This document shows positions 1 through 9,352 of a DNA stretch of 55,095 nt, piece after piece. Source of the stretch: Bacteroidota bacterium (lineage in GTDB: Bacteria > Bacteroidota > Bacteroidia > Chitinophagales > Chitinophagaceae); NCBI GenBank assembly GCA_016868475.1, contig VGGU01000009.1, forward strand, positions 1 through 55,095, in the 5' to 3' direction. The stretch's first letter is position 1. Every line of letters begins with the position of its first letter. Made by a program: the position numbers and the translations under genes. The notes beneath the pieces were generated by a model that saw only the letters and a list, made by a program, of their open reading frames with translations, did no database searches and was not told the DNA's origin.

Positions 1-27
1 CAAGCAGTTGCGTGTGCTACCTGCCTC

Positions 28-2799
28 TTACTGTACCACATTAATCATCCGATTGGGGACGTAGATTACTTTTTTGGGAGGTTTGCCTTCAAGCCATTTT
101 TGCACAATAGGATCAGCCTTAATCAGAGCCTCTACCTCGGCGGCGGTTATCGAAAGGGGTAGCTCCAGTTGGGTACGGGTTTTTCCGTTGATAGCCACCG
201 GGTAGAGCTTGGTGGTTTCGGCCACGAATTTTTCTTCAAAAACAGGGTAAGTAGCTCCGTTCAAACCGGGTCCGACAGGCAGGCCCTTGGCTGGCTCCAG
301 CAGGGTGTAAAGTTCCTCAGAAATATGCGGGGCGTAGGGCTGAAGAAGAACCAGCAGCGGTAGAAGGATTTCTCGGGACTGGCATTTTAAATCGGTGAGT
401 TCGTTCACGGCAATCATAAATCCGCTAACCACGGTGTTGAAACTAAACCGTTCGGTGTCCTGCTCCGTTTTGCGGATAGCTTGGTGCAAAACCTTTAGCT
501 CTGCAGCGCTGGCAGGAGCATCTACAACTCGCATCTGGCCGTTATCACCAACATATAATCTCCAAAACTTCTTTAGGAAGCGGTGCACCCCTTCAATACC
601 CTTGGTATCCCATGGTTTGCTCATTTCAATTGGACCAAGAAACATTTCGTACATCCTAAATGTATCAGCACCATATCTCTCAACAAGCATGTCCGGGTTA
701 ATCGTATTGAACTTGCTCTTGCTCATTTTTTCTACCTCGCTTCCGCAGATGTATTTTCCATCCTCCAGAAGAAACTCAGTGTTTGAAAACTCGGGTTTCC
801 AGTTTCTGAACGCCTCCTGATCAAGTTCAAGCCCGTCTACAATGTTCACATCCACATGAATGGAATCACATTCGTAATTATTTATTAATCCGTAGCTTAC
901 GAATTTATTCGTACCGTGTATACGATATACAAATCGAGACGAGCCCTGGATCATTCCCTGATTCAACAATTGCTTAAAGGGTTCGTCAAAACCAATATGC
1001 CCAAGATCATAAAGCGCTTTGGTCCACATTCGGCTATACAGCAAATGGCCCACCGCATGTTCTGTTCCTCCAATATATAGATCTACCTGGTTCCAATAGT
1101 CAGAAATCTTTCGGTCGCAAAAAGTGGAGCTATTATTGGGGTCCATGAACCGTAAAAAATACCAGGACGAACCCGCGTACCCAGGCATGGTATTGGTCTC
1201 CAATCTCTGGTCCATCCACTCCGGAATATTGGCCAGAGGCCCCTGCCCGTCTGGCCCGGGCCTATAAGAATCTACTTTTGGAAGTTCCAGCGGAAGCTTA
1301 TTCAAACCTAGTGGAACTGGCGTTTGGCCATCCCAGGCAATGGGGAAGGGTTCGCCCCAATACCGTTGCCGGCTAAAAGCGGCATCCCGCATTTTATAGT
1401 TGAATTTGCGAACCCCAATGCCCAGCTTCTCCACTTCATCTATGGCTACCTCAATAGCCTGAGTCATGGAAAGTCCGGTTAAGAAACCTGAATTGACCAG
1501 AGTCGCATCTTTGGAAGTAATGGCATCGGCGCCGGTATATAGTTCGCCTACAATATTTGTGACAGGAATAGAAAAATGAGTGGCAAAGCGGTGGTCCCGT
1601 TCGTCCCCGCAGGGGACAGCCATAATTGCTCCGGTTCCATACCCTGCCAATACATACTCGGCCAGCCAAATGGGAATTTTTCTGCCGGGATCAAAGGGAT
1701 GAACTGCGTAGGCCCCTGTAAATACACCGCTGATTTTTTTCTCTGCCATCCTTTCTCTTTCGCTGCGGCTTTTGACCCAATTAATATACTCCCCAACCGC
1801 TTTTGCCTGATCGGGGCTGGGCAATTGAGATGCCAGTTCATGTTCAGGTGCCAGTACCATAAAGTCCACACCAAAGAGTGTATCCGGGCGGGTAGTATAT
1901 ACTCGGATTTTATGGGTTGTGTTCGCGATAGCAAAATCAATCTCTGCGCCACTTGATTTTCCAATCCAGTTGGTTTGCATTTCCTTCATTGCGTCACTGA
2001 ACGCAACTTTATTCAGCCCTTCCAACAAACGGTCTGCATAGGAAGTGATCCGCAAATACCACTGTCTTAATTTTTTCTTGACCACCGGATGGCCGCCTCT
2101 TTCACTTACTCCGTTGACTACTTCGTCGTTGGCAAGCACCGTCCCTAATGCCTCGCACCAATTAACTTCACCTGTGCCACAGTAAGCCAATCTGTAGTAC
2201 ATTAAAATAGCTTGCTGATTTTTTTCTGTATAGTTTCTCCAATCTGCGGCGCTAAACTGTAAAGCAGGTTCGCCGGGACAAGGATGAACTGAATTACCAC
2301 TTGTTTCAAACGACGCTACTAAAGCAGAGATAGGTTCCGCTTTTTGAAGTTGCGTATTATAATAGCTATCGAATAGTTGTAAAAAAATCCATTGTGTCCA
2401 TTTGTAATAGGAGGCATCGCTTGTGCGTACTTCTCTACTCCAGTCATAGCAGAAACCGATATTATCGAGCTGTGATTTAAAAGTGGCGATGTTTTTCTCT
2501 GTAGTAACAGCAGGATGTTGACCTGTATCTAATGCATATTGCTCTGCAGGTAATCCAAAACTGTCAAATCCCATTGGGTGCAGAACGTTAAAACCTTTTA
2601 ACTTTTTGTATCTACTATAAATATCAGAGGCAATATATCCTAATGGATGACCCACATGTAATCCTGCACCACTGGGGTAAGGAAACATATCCAGCACATA
2701 ACATTTGGGTCGGTTAAGATCAACTGATACTTTATTGACCTGATGCTCTTTCCAAATTGCTTGCCACTTCTTTTCTATTCTCCGAAAGTCGTATTCCAT
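28..2799 (-). CDS. leuS: Leucyl-tRNA synthetase (class Ia)
   Basis: Charges tRNA-Leu with leucine in the cytoplasm. The 923-residue protein has the class I ATP-site motif HVGHPLGY near residue 48 and KMSKS near residue 700. Between them is a CP1 editing domain with TTRPDTLFGV and a GDERDHRFA segment that corresponds to the family's editing-site Asp. Two inserts, one around residues 150-200 and one of about 65 residues between QGMIQG and KMSKS, are as I remember them for Bacteroidota LeuRS, so they are not anomalies. The ATG start lies 8 bases downstream of a TATTTTTG promoter element. It is divergent from ftsX. The gene is complete. Confidence 0.98.
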   Translation of the reverse strand: MEYDFRRIEKKWQAIWKEHQVNKVSVDLNRPKCYVLDMFPYPSGAGLHVGHPLGYIASDIYSRYKKLKGFNVLHPMGFDSFGLPAEQYALDTGQHPAVTTEKNIATFKSQLDNIGFCYDWSREVRTSDASYYKWTQWIFLQLFDSYYNTQLQKAEPISALVASFETSGNSVHPCPGEPALQFSAADWRNYTEKNQQAILMYYRLAYCGTGEVNWCEALGTVLANDEVVNGVSERGGHPVVKKKLRQWYLRITSYADRLLEGLNKVAFSDAMKEMQTNWIGKSSGAEIDFAIANTTHKIRVYTTRPDTLFGVDFMVLAPEHELASQLPSPDQAKAVGEYINWVKSRSERERMAEKKISGVFTGAYAVHPFDPGRKIPIWLAEYVLAGYGTGAIMAVPCGDERDHRFATHFSIPVTNIVGELYTGADAITSKDATLVNSGFLTGLSMTQAIEVAIDEVEKLGIGVRKFNYKMRDAAFSRQRYWGEPFPIAWDGQTPVPLGLNKLPLELPKVDSYRPGPDGQGPLANIPEWMDQRLETNTMPGYAGSSWYFLRFMDPNNSSTFCDRKISDYWNQVDLYIGGTEHAVGHLLYSRMWTKALYDLGHIGFDEPFKQLLNQGMIQGSSRFVYRIHGTNKFVSYGLINNYECDSIHVDVNIVDGLELDQEAFRNWKPEFSNTEFLLEDGKYICGSEVEKMSKSKFNTINPDMLVERYGADTFRMYEMFLGPIEMSKPWDTKGIEGVHRFLKKFWRLYVGDNGQMRVVDAPASAAELKVLHQAIRKTEQDTERFSFNTVVSGFMIAVNELTDLKCQSREILLPLLVLLQPYAPHISEELYTLLEPAKGLPVGPGLNGATYPVFEEKFVAETTKLYPVAINGKTRTQLELPLSITAAEVEALIKADPIVQKWLEGKPPKKVIYVPNRMINVVQ

Positions 2800-2807
2800 A
2801 AGGGCAC

Positions 2808-2815
2808 CAAAAATA
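2808..2815 (-). promoter_or_regulatory. Predicted -7 element (TATTTTTG) of leuS
   Basis: The minus strand reads TATTTTTG, an exact match to the Bacteroidota -7 consensus TAnnTTTG, ending 8 bases before the leuS ATG. I see no clear TTG -33 element. Transcription would begin at or next to the start codon. Confidence 0.5.
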
Positions 2816-2836
2816 CGGTTTGTAACGTTAAACTTT

Positions 2837-2844
2837 TATATTTG
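2837..2844 (+). promoter_or_regulatory. Predicted -7 element (TATATTTG) of ftsX operon
   Basis: TATATTTG matches TAnnTTTG and ends 5 bases before the ftsX ATG. A TTTG lies at 2819-2822, only 14 bases upstream, which is shorter than the usual 17-23. The predicted transcript is leaderless or nearly so. Confidence 0.5.
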
Positions 2845-2849
2845 CTCCT

Positions 2850-3722
2850 ATGGCACAACCAGGAAAATCATCGATCAGACGAGGCAAACCTTCCTATTTT
2901 ATGTCCATTCTCGGAGTTACGCTGGTACTGCTACTATTGGGTGTAATCGGCTGGCTGGTGATCAATGCTACTAAACTGGGTGATTATTTTAAGGAAAGCG
3001 TAGAAGTGCGTGCCGAGCTTAGGGGGGATCTAAACCCTATAGACAGTGCAACACTTTACACCTATATCGCAAACAAACCTTATGTAAAATCAATTGAGTT
3101 TGTGAATAAGGAAAAAGCCAGAGAGATCTTTTTGGCTGATGGAAATAAATCCTGGGATGGTATTCTGGACGCCAATCCGCTTCCCAATAGTATCAATTTT
3201 AAGGTGAAGCAAGAGTATATGAACGCTGATTCGCTGGTGCGTATTCAAGCTGATCTTCAAAAACAAACCTATGTTAGCGAGATGGCCTATCCAAAAGCCC
3301 TGGTCGATAATCTCAATAAAAATATTAAGCGCATCAGCATGATCTTATTATCAGTTGCCCTTTTATTGGCTGCTGTGGTAATTGCGTTGATTGACAACAC
3401 TATCCGATTAGCGATGTTCAGCAATCGATTTTTAATTAAAACCATGCAGATGGTTGGCGCAACACGATGGTTTATTGCTTGGCCCATGAATAAAAAAGCA
3501 ATTGTAAACGGGGCAGTAAGTGGTACCATTGCATCCGGAGCTGTTTTTGTATTTGTAAAAATTGCAGAGAGTATTTTGCCAGAGCTTAAAGCTATTAGAG
3601 ATGTTTACAGTCTTTCTTTATTATTTTTTGCCCTGATTTTATTAGGTATTGGCATAACGCTTTTTAGTACGCATCGCAGTGTGATCAAGTATTTAAAAAT
3701 GAAACTGGACGAACTTTATTGA
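2850..3722 (+). CDS. ftsX: FtsX-like cell-division permease
   Basis: The 290-residue membrane protein has FtsX topology: TM1 at about 18-40, an extracytoplasmic domain at about 45-155, then three more helices at about 163-185, 212-240 and 255-278. In the known complex FtsX pairs with the ATPase FtsE and activates cell-wall hydrolases during division. No ftsE is next to it, so FtsE must be encoded elsewhere. It is followed at 16 bases by a DUF3098 gene and then uppP, which suggests an envelope operon. The start is the first ATG after a TATATTTG element. Confidence 0.88.
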   Translation: MAQPGKSSIRRGKPSYFMSILGVTLVLLLLGVIGWLVINATKLGDYFKESVEVRAELRGDLNPIDSATLYTYIANKPYVKSIEFVNKEKAREIFLADGNKSWDGILDANPLPNSINFKVKQEYMNADSLVRIQADLQKQTYVSEMAYPKALVDNLNKNIKRISMILLSVALLLAAVVIALIDNTIRLAMFSNRFLIKTMQMVGATRWFIAWPMNKKAIVNGAVSGTIASGAVFVFVKIAESILPELKAIRDVYSLSLLFFALILLGIGITLFSTHRSVIKYLKMKLDELY

Positions 3723-3738
3723 TTCAAAATTTCTACCC

Positions 3739-3966
3739 ATGAGCACAGAGAGTGGATCCTTGTTTGGAAAAAAGAATTATAAATGGATGTTAGGCGGACT
3801 GGCCTTGATAGTCCTTGGCATGTTTTTAATGGCAGGCGGACAAAGCAACACAGATCCTACTGTTTTTAATAAAGCAGCAGTGTATAGTCCTATTCGAATA
3901 ACCGTAGCACCGCTAATGATAATTGCGGGATTGATTATAGAGATCGTTGCCATCTTTAAGAAATAA
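3739..3966 (+). CDS. DUF3098 small membrane protein
   Basis: A 75-residue protein with two hydrophobic segments, at about 16-33 and 53-72. The N-terminal FGKKNYKWM and the central GGQSNTDPTVFN stretch are as I remember the DUF3098 family of Bacteroidota. Its function is unknown. The tight position between ftsX and uppP (16 and 2 bases) suggests a role in division or cell-wall lipid handling, which is inference from context only. Confidence 0.8.
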   Translation: MSTESGSLFGKKNYKWMLGGLALIVLGMFLMAGGQSNTDPTVFNKAAVYSPIRITVAPLMIIAGLIIEIVAIFKK

Positions 3967-3968
3967 GC

Positions 3969-4769
3969 ATGGATTTGCTCGAAGCTATTCTTATTGCCAT
4001 TGTAGAGGGATTCACCGAGTTTTTACCCATCTCTTCAACTGGCCACATGATCATTGCTGAAAAGTTGTTAACCGTTCCGGACAATGATTTTACAAAATTA
4101 TTTACAGTAGGTATTCAGCTGGGGGCCATATTAGCTGTGGTGGTTTTATACTGGAAAAAGTTTTTTATGCCAGCCGCTTCTATGCAAAAACGGTTTGGTT
4201 TTTATTTCAAACTTGGCTTTGCAGTTTTGCCGGCCTTAGTGATTGGATTTTTACTTTCCGACTGGATTGATTCATTATTAGAGAGTACATTAACCGTTGC
4301 AATTAGTTTAGTAGCGGGGGGCATCGTGTTATTATTCATTGATAATTTTTTTAAAACCCCATTGATACATGAAGAAGAGCAGGTTTCTTTCAAATCTGCA
4401 TTTTTAATCGGATGTTGGCAGTGCTTAGCCATGGTACCAGGCGTAAGCAGAAGTGCCGCCAGCATCATCGGCGGTATGCAGCAAAAACTCAATCGAAAAG
4501 TAGCTGCAGAATTTTCGTTTTTTCTGGCCGTTCCTACCATGGCAGCGGCCACTGGATATAAATTATTGAAAACGGCTTCTTCAATCACCTCCACACACCT
4601 TCAATTATTTGCAATAGGAAATTTAGTAGCATTTGTGGTAGCCATCATCACCATAAAGTTCTTTATTGGTTTTTTGCAACATAATGGCTTTAAATTTTTT
4701 GCTTACTATCGCATATTCATGGGGGTACTGCTGTTTATTTTAATTTATAACGGCACCTTAAGTTGTTAA
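3969..4769 (+). CDS. uppP: Undecaprenyl-diphosphatase (BacA family)
   Basis: Dephosphorylates undecaprenyl pyrophosphate so that the lipid carrier for peptidoglycan and other envelope polymers is recycled. The 266-residue polytopic protein carries both family signatures: EGFTEFLPISSTGHM near residue 15, with the conserved Glu and Ser residues, and PGVSRSAASI near residue 157. The start is 2 bases after the DUF3098 stop, which implies co-transcription with ftsX. It is complete and of usual length. Confidence 0.96.
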   Translation: MDLLEAILIAIVEGFTEFLPISSTGHMIIAEKLLTVPDNDFTKLFTVGIQLGAILAVVVLYWKKFFMPAASMQKRFGFYFKLGFAVLPALVIGFLLSDWIDSLLESTLTVAISLVAGGIVLLFIDNFFKTPLIHEEEQVSFKSAFLIGCWQCLAMVPGVSRSAASIIGGMQQKLNRKVAAEFSFFLAVPTMAAATGYKLLKTASSITSTHLQLFAIGNLVAFVVAIITIKFFIGFLQHNGFKFFAYYRIFMGVLLFILIYNGTLSC

Positions 4770-4799
4770 TTACCTATATTTAATACTCAAACTCAACCA

Positions 4800-6119
4800 A
4801 TGCAAACGGCTTCTAAAAAAGTGGTCAATGCCTGGGCAATGTATGATTGGGCAAACTCTGCTTACAGCCTGGTCATTACTTCCACCATTTTTCCTGCCTA
4901 TTTTGAAGCCATTGCAGTAGACGATCGTTTTGTTTCGCCTACGGCAGTTACTTTTTTAGGACGAACCTATGAAAACTCAGCACTCTACAATTATACAATT
5001 GCCATTGCCTTGCTCATTGGGGCTTGTATTTCGCCATTGCTTTCTGCTATTGCAGATTTAAAAGGGAATAAAAAATCATTTATGCGATTTTTTCTCACCA
5101 TGGGAAGTATTGGTTGTAGTGGCTTATTCTTTTTTGAAAGACACACCTTAGGCTGGGGCTTGTTTTGTATGGTGTTAGCCTGTATTGGATTTTGGGCCAG
5201 TTGGGTTTTTTATAATTCTTTTTTACCTGAGATTGCGGCACCCGAAGACAGGGATCGAATCAGTGCACGCGGTTTTTCCTATGGCTATGTTGGTTCGGTG
5301 ATATTGCAATTGATTTGTTTTGTTTTTGTATTTGTCCCATCTATTGTGGGCGGAGATGATAGCACAACCATTCAGTTCAGAATTTGTTTTTTACTGGTTG
5401 GACTTTGGTGGTTTGGTTTTGGTTCTTATTCACTTAGTAAAATGCCTAATAGTAAACCTTCAGACCAAGGAGACCTTCAACATAATATCATAACAAAGGG
5501 ATACAAGGAGCTTCGCATGGTGTGGCATCAATTAAAAGAGCAACACAAGCTAAGTAGATTTTTAAGTGCCTTCTTTTGCTATAATATGGGAGTGCAAACC
5601 GTTATGCTGGTAGCTGCATTTTATGGTAAGAGCGAACTGCAGATCCCTACACCTAATTTAATAGGAGCCATACTAATTATTCAGTTAATTGCTATCCCCG
5701 GAGCTTTTACTATTGCTCGCCTTTCAGCCCTAATTGGAAATATGCAAACACTCATGATACTGGTTGGTTTTTGGTGTGTGGGTTGTATCATTGGCTATAA
5801 TCTTCCGGTTGGTGGCATTTATGAGTTTTATGGATTAGCCGTCTTTGTAGGATTTATGATGGGTGGCACTCAATCGCTGAGCCGTTCTACCTACTCAAAC
5901 CTGATGCCCGAAACCCACGATACCGCTTCTTATTTTAGTTTCTATGATGTAACAGAAAAAATTGCTACGGTAATTGGTTTGCTTGGCTTTGGCTATATCA
6001 CTGAATTAATGGGATCTCAACGCAGCTCCGTCTTGGCCTTGATGGTTTTCTTTATTTTGGGCTTTTTATTGCTGGTCTTTACGCAAGTAGAGAAAAGAAA
6101 AACACATGCGACTGTATAG
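4800..6119 (+). CDS. UMF1-family MFS transporter
   Basis: A 439-residue, roughly 12-helix major facilitator. The N-terminal VNAWAMYDWANSAYSLVI segment is characteristic of the UMF1 (Atg22-like) family, whose bacterial members have no well-established substrate. It follows uppP by 30 bases, and its 3' end overlaps the next gene by 14 bases, so the two are probably translated from one message. The ATG at 4800 directly precedes the conserved N-terminus. Substrate cannot be inferred. Confidence 0.85.
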   Translation: MQTASKKVVNAWAMYDWANSAYSLVITSTIFPAYFEAIAVDDRFVSPTAVTFLGRTYENSALYNYTIAIALLIGACISPLLSAIADLKGNKKSFMRFFLTMGSIGCSGLFFFERHTLGWGLFCMVLACIGFWASWVFYNSFLPEIAAPEDRDRISARGFSYGYVGSVILQLICFVFVFVPSIVGGDDSTTIQFRICFLLVGLWWFGFGSYSLSKMPNSKPSDQGDLQHNIITKGYKELRMVWHQLKEQHKLSRFLSAFFCYNMGVQTVMLVAAFYGKSELQIPTPNLIGAILIIQLIAIPGAFTIARLSALIGNMQTLMILVGFWCVGCIIGYNLPVGGIYEFYGLAVFVGFMMGGTQSLSRSTYSNLMPETHDTASYFSFYDVTEKIATVIGLLGFGYITELMGSQRSSVLALMVFFILGFLLLVFTQVEKRKTHATV

Positions 6120-6975
6120 TATCAATACAGGATTTTTTAAATTGGATGGAGGTGCCATGTTTGGCGTGGTTCCCAAAAGCATTTGGAATAAGGTAAATCC
6201 GGCAGACGAAAATAACCTGTGTTCATGGGCCCTTCGCAGTTTACTCATTGAGGATGGAAACAGGTTGATCCTGATTGACAATGGAAATGGAGATAAACAA
6301 GATGCTAAGTTTTTCAGTCACTACCATCTTCATGGCGAGGATTCACTGGACAAATCCTTGGCCAAATTTGGTTTTCATCGAGATGATATCACGGATGTGA
6401 TTTTAACACATCTGCATTTTGATCATTGCGGAGGAACTATTTGTCGCGAGGGAGATAAACTAGTTCCCAATTTTAAAAATGCAAAAGTGTGGTCAAATGA
6501 AGAACACTGGCAATGGGCCATCAGCCCAAATGATCGCGAAAAAGCATCTTTTTTAAAAGAGAATATTTTGCCAATTCAGGAAAATGGTCAGTTAAAATTC
6601 ATTCCTATCCCCACCAGAGAAAATTCAATTAATCAGTTGGCTGCTGCAACATTTTCCGACTCTATTTCAGTTCGCATTGCAGATGGGCACACACGTGCCA
6701 TGATGTTGCCTCAAATTAAATACAAGGACCGCACCCTGGTTTTCATGGCAGATTTATTACCCTCTCAAGGACATATACCCCTTCCATATATAATGGGATA
6801 CGACATGTTTCCAATGACCACGCTGAAGGAAAAAAAATCTTTTCTAAAGGAAGCTGTAGAGAATGATTACATTTTGTTTTTTGAACATGATCCCAAAGTA
6901 GAATGCTGCACAGTACAGGAAACAGAAAAGGGAATAAGGCCAAAAGATTTTTTTACACTCGATAGTCTCAACTAA
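6106..6975 (+). CDS. Metallo-beta-lactamase-fold hydrolase
   Basis: A 289-residue cytoplasmic protein with the metal-binding motif THLHFDHCGG near residue 100 (HxHxDH), a later ADGHTRAMM His, and FFEHDP near the C-terminus. These are typical of lactonase-like MBL hydrolases in the AHL-lactonase / MBL-fold group. The substrate is unknown. The start overlaps the transporter gene by 14 bases. The stop abuts the stop of the convergent DUF3108 gene with no base between them. A second MBL hydrolase of similar type lies at 28512-29255. Confidence 0.87.
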   Translation: MRLYSINTGFFKLDGGAMFGVVPKSIWNKVNPADENNLCSWALRSLLIEDGNRLILIDNGNGDKQDAKFFSHYHLHGEDSLDKSLAKFGFHRDDITDVILTHLHFDHCGGTICREGDKLVPNFKNAKVWSNEEHWQWAISPNDREKASFLKENILPIQENGQLKFIPIPTRENSINQLAAATFSDSISVRIADGHTRAMMLPQIKYKDRTLVFMADLLPSQGHIPLPYIMGYDMFPMTTLKEKKSFLKEAVENDYILFFEHDPKVECCTVQETEKGIRPKDFFTLDSLN

Positions 6976-7791
6976 TCAACGAAGCCGCACAAAGGAGTTG
7001 AGGGGATGCCGCAGATTAGCATAACTCATCATGTCTACTTTTACTTTTCCTACTACTATTGGGCTTTCGATACGCACAGGAATATGATTAGCATCGTCGG
7101 TAACCCACACTGTCATTTTTTCTCCACCTTCAAAAATGGTGCCCTTGACCAATAGAGGACTAAACTTGATAGTTCTAAAAATGCCGTAGCGCGTTTTGAT
7201 GGTTTCTTTTCCATGATAGCGGATAAAGAGATTGAAATTTTCATAATCCAAGAACATGGTAAATGGAATTTTGTCTCCAGGTTTAAATCTGCCGAAGTCA
7301 ATATTACGCGCATAATAGATGGAGCTCAATACATCTTGCACACAGGCCGGCACCGCATATTCTCCTTTGGTGGTAGCAGCAATGTTGGTGCTTTTATTGA
7401 AATCGTAAAGTTGATTGATCTTGTATCCTCCCTCTTCCACATTGCGAACAAAGCGTAAAGGTTGCAAAGTGTTAGTATCTATGTAGCTCTCATAACGATC
7501 CCTGACTCGATATATCCAATCGTAAGAAGGATGTGTAACGCCGGTGCCCACTACGTGATAAACAGGTTTGCCATTTAGCTTATCCAGTTTGGTTGTAAAT
7601 ACAGCAGTACCAGCATTGATATAAAGTCCGATCACTGTATAGTATACGGTGTAGGTGATTCGTTCTTCTTCTTTGAAACAGGTGTTACGAATGCCACAAA
7701 AAGAGGAATCGGTTATTTGCTCTGATGAATTGGTAAAAGCCGTGGAAATCAAGACCAGTCCTAAAAGAAGCGCGAATGCTCTACGATACAT
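6976..7791 (-). CDS. Exported DUF3108 protein
   Basis: A 271-residue protein with an N-terminal signal peptide at about 1-20 (RRAFALLLGLVLISTAF). The body is beta-rich and resembles DUF3108 proteins, with YTVYYTVIGLYINAG near residue 48 and a C-terminal VTDDANHIPVRIE repeat-like segment. Function is unknown; members are predicted periplasmic or surface proteins. Its start overlaps the end of the upstream flippase-like gene by 11 bases, which suggests translational coupling. Confidence 0.8.
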   Translation of the reverse strand: MYRRAFALLLGLVLISTAFTNSSEQITDSSFCGIRNTCFKEEERITYTVYYTVIGLYINAGTAVFTTKLDKLNGKPVYHVVGTGVTHPSYDWIYRVRDRYESYIDTNTLQPLRFVRNVEEGGYKINQLYDFNKSTNIAATTKGEYAVPACVQDVLSSIYYARNIDFGRFKPGDKIPFTMFLDYENFNLFIRYHGKETIKTRYGIFRTIKFSPLLVKGTIFEGGEKMTVWVTDDANHIPVRIESPIVVGKVKVDMMSYANLRHPLNSFVRLR

Positions 7792-8770
7792 GTTTCCAAA
7801 ATTTTTGTACTCCTATTAATAATAACGCGCCCATAGCAGCAGGAAGCATTAAGTTCACCAACCACACCATACTAACAGCCAGTAATATACCGGCTTTATT
7901 CATCGTAAAAAATCCAAGTATCCCAACACTCACAAACCCACGCACCCCTAAGTCAGCCACTGCGAAGTTAGGGACCACCGATAGTACTAAAAAGGTAAAA
8001 CTAATGCCGGCTATCCAATCCAGTGGATTTAACAAAATCATAAATGCAGCAAGTGCTGCCCCATACTGAAATAAAAAAATAATATAACGGATAAACGAAA
8101 GCCCCAATAACTGCAATAACTGAACTTGAGTTAAATGCTGTGGACCCTTTATCCAACTGGTAAATCGTGGATGATTGATTAGCGTAGAAAGTTTAACAAC
8201 TACTATGGAAATTCTAAAGAACAATAATAAAAGAATCAATAGCAAAAGAAACAACACGCCACCTGCAAGGATATAAAAAGAAGAAGGTAGAAAAAATTCT
8301 GTCACTAATAGTGAATGCAGGTAAATGATAGCGAGCAGACCAAAGAAAATTGTCCAGATTAACTGACTCATGCTTGCTACCATGGTAACCGCCACCGCAG
8401 TGGCCCGTTTTTCAGTGGGCAAATAAATAACTCGTCCCAGGTAATCCCCTACCCGATTGGGCAGTAGCACAGAAAAAGAAACTCCTGATAATGTGGCCCT
8501 AAAAGCCGTCCAAATTGAAACAGATTGAATACCCTGCAGCACCAGCTTCCATTTATAGGCCTCCAGTAACCAGTTCACTGGCATTAATAAAACCAACAAC
8601 AGAAAAGGAAGTAACTGAGTCTCTGTAAAAACCAAATGAAGATTCTCTTTGAATAAAAGCCACTGCGGGCCAGACCCGAGTACCTGCCAAATGGCAACAC
8701 CCAATATCAATAAAAGGAGTGGTCCAATTAGTGCGCTGAAGATTGGTTTGCTTATTCGAGACAGCTTCAT
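7781..8770 (-). CDS. Flippase-like integral membrane protein (LPG synthase TM-domain family)
   Basis: A 329-residue protein with about eight hydrophobic helices, similar to the lysylphosphatidylglycerol-synthase transmembrane / UPF0104 family. It has the family's LPNRVGDYLGR segment near residue 105 and a SVVPNFAVADLGVRG segment near residue 285. It lacks the soluble aminoacyl-transferase domain of MprF, so it may move a lipid or a polyprenyl-linked sugar; that is inference. I chose ATG 8770 over TTG 8800 because it gives a clean N-terminus and leaves room for a TATTTTTA element. Confidence 0.82.
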   Translation of the reverse strand: MKLSRISKPIFSALIGPLLLLILGVAIWQVLGSGPQWLLFKENLHLVFTETQLLPFLLLVLLMPVNWLLEAYKWKLVLQGIQSVSIWTAFRATLSGVSFSVLLPNRVGDYLGRVIYLPTEKRATAVAVTMVASMSQLIWTIFFGLLAIIYLHSLLVTEFFLPSSFYILAGGVLFLLLLILLLLFFRISIVVVKLSTLINHPRFTSWIKGPQHLTQVQLLQLLGLSFIRYIIFLFQYGAALAAFMILLNPLDWIAGISFTFLVLSVVPNFAVADLGVRGFVSVGILGFFTMNKAGILLAVSMVWLVNLMLPAAMGALLLIGVQKFWKHVS

Positions 8771-8778
8771 TAATCTTG

Positions 8779-8786
8779 TAAAAATA
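8779..8786 (-). promoter_or_regulatory. Weak -7-like element (TATTTTTA) for flippase-like gene
   Basis: TATTTTTA matches seven of eight positions of TAnnTTTG and ends 8 bases before ATG 8770. It lies within the 24-base gap to the divergent ruvC start. Confidence 0.3.
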
Positions 8787-8794
8787 CTGGGGTA

Positions 8795-9352
8795 TTGCAA
8801 GCAGCCACTAAAATAATTTTAGGAATTGATCCGGGTACCGTGGTCATGGGATACGGACTAATTAAAGTGGAGAAACAAAAAGTTACTTTGCTTGATCTGG
8901 GCGTTTTAAAACCTGGAAAGATCAAAGACAATCACAAAAGGCTGCAGTTAATTTTCAATACGGTAAGTGGGTTGATTGCACAATACAAGCCTACCGCTTT
9001 TGCCATTGAAGCTCCTTTTTTTGGGAAGAACGTGCAGAGCATGCTCAAACTGGGAAGAGCCCAAGGCGTAAGTATTGCAGCTGCCATGAGGCATGGCTTG
9101 GAGGTAACAGAATATTCTCCTAAAAAAATAAAACAGGCCGTAACAGGAAATGGGAACGCTAGTAAAGAGCAAGTCATGAAGATGCTTCAGCAGCTTTTAC
9201 AATTTAAAGACAGCCCAAAGTACTTAGACGCAACCGATGCTTTGGCTGTTGCGTTTTGCCATCATTTGGAAACAAGCGGAAATCCTTTATTAAAAAAGGG
9301 ACGTAAAAAAAGTTGGGCCGAATTTATTGCGCAAAACCCCGATCGGCTATAG
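8795..9352 (+). CDS. ruvC: Holliday-junction resolvase RuvC
   Basis: Endonuclease that resolves Holliday junctions together with RuvAB. The 185-residue protein shows all four acidic catalytic positions: Asp12 in GIDPG, Glu72 in AIEAP, and Asp145 and Asp148 in DATDALAVAFCHH. The start is TTG. The only in-frame codon upstream before a stop is not a start, and the next ATG would delete Asp12. A basic C-terminal tail extends past the core. It overlaps the convergent HIT gene by 6 bases. Confidence 0.95.
   Translation: MQAATKIILGIDPGTVVMGYGLIKVEKQKVTLLDLGVLKPGKIKDNHKRLQLIFNTVSGLIAQYKPTAFAIEAPFFGKNVQSMLKLGRAQGVSIAAAMRHGLEVTEYSPKKIKQAVTGNGNASKEQVMKMLQQLLQFKDSPKYLDATDALAVAFCHHLETSGNPLLKKGRKKSWAEFIAQNPDRL

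Noticed and set aside
1-27. Terminator for leuS at the window edge
   Set aside because: Only a weak GCAG/CTGC pairing is visible and the sequence is cut; cannot be judged.
395-820. Plus-strand open frame opposite leuS
   Set aside because: It lies wholly inside a well-conserved synthetase gene, has no promoter or family resemblance, and is a shadow of the other strand.
1548-1964. Minus-strand open frame in another phase of leuS
   Set aside because: Contained within the LeuRS editing domain coding region; composition and sequence look like an out-of-frame reading.
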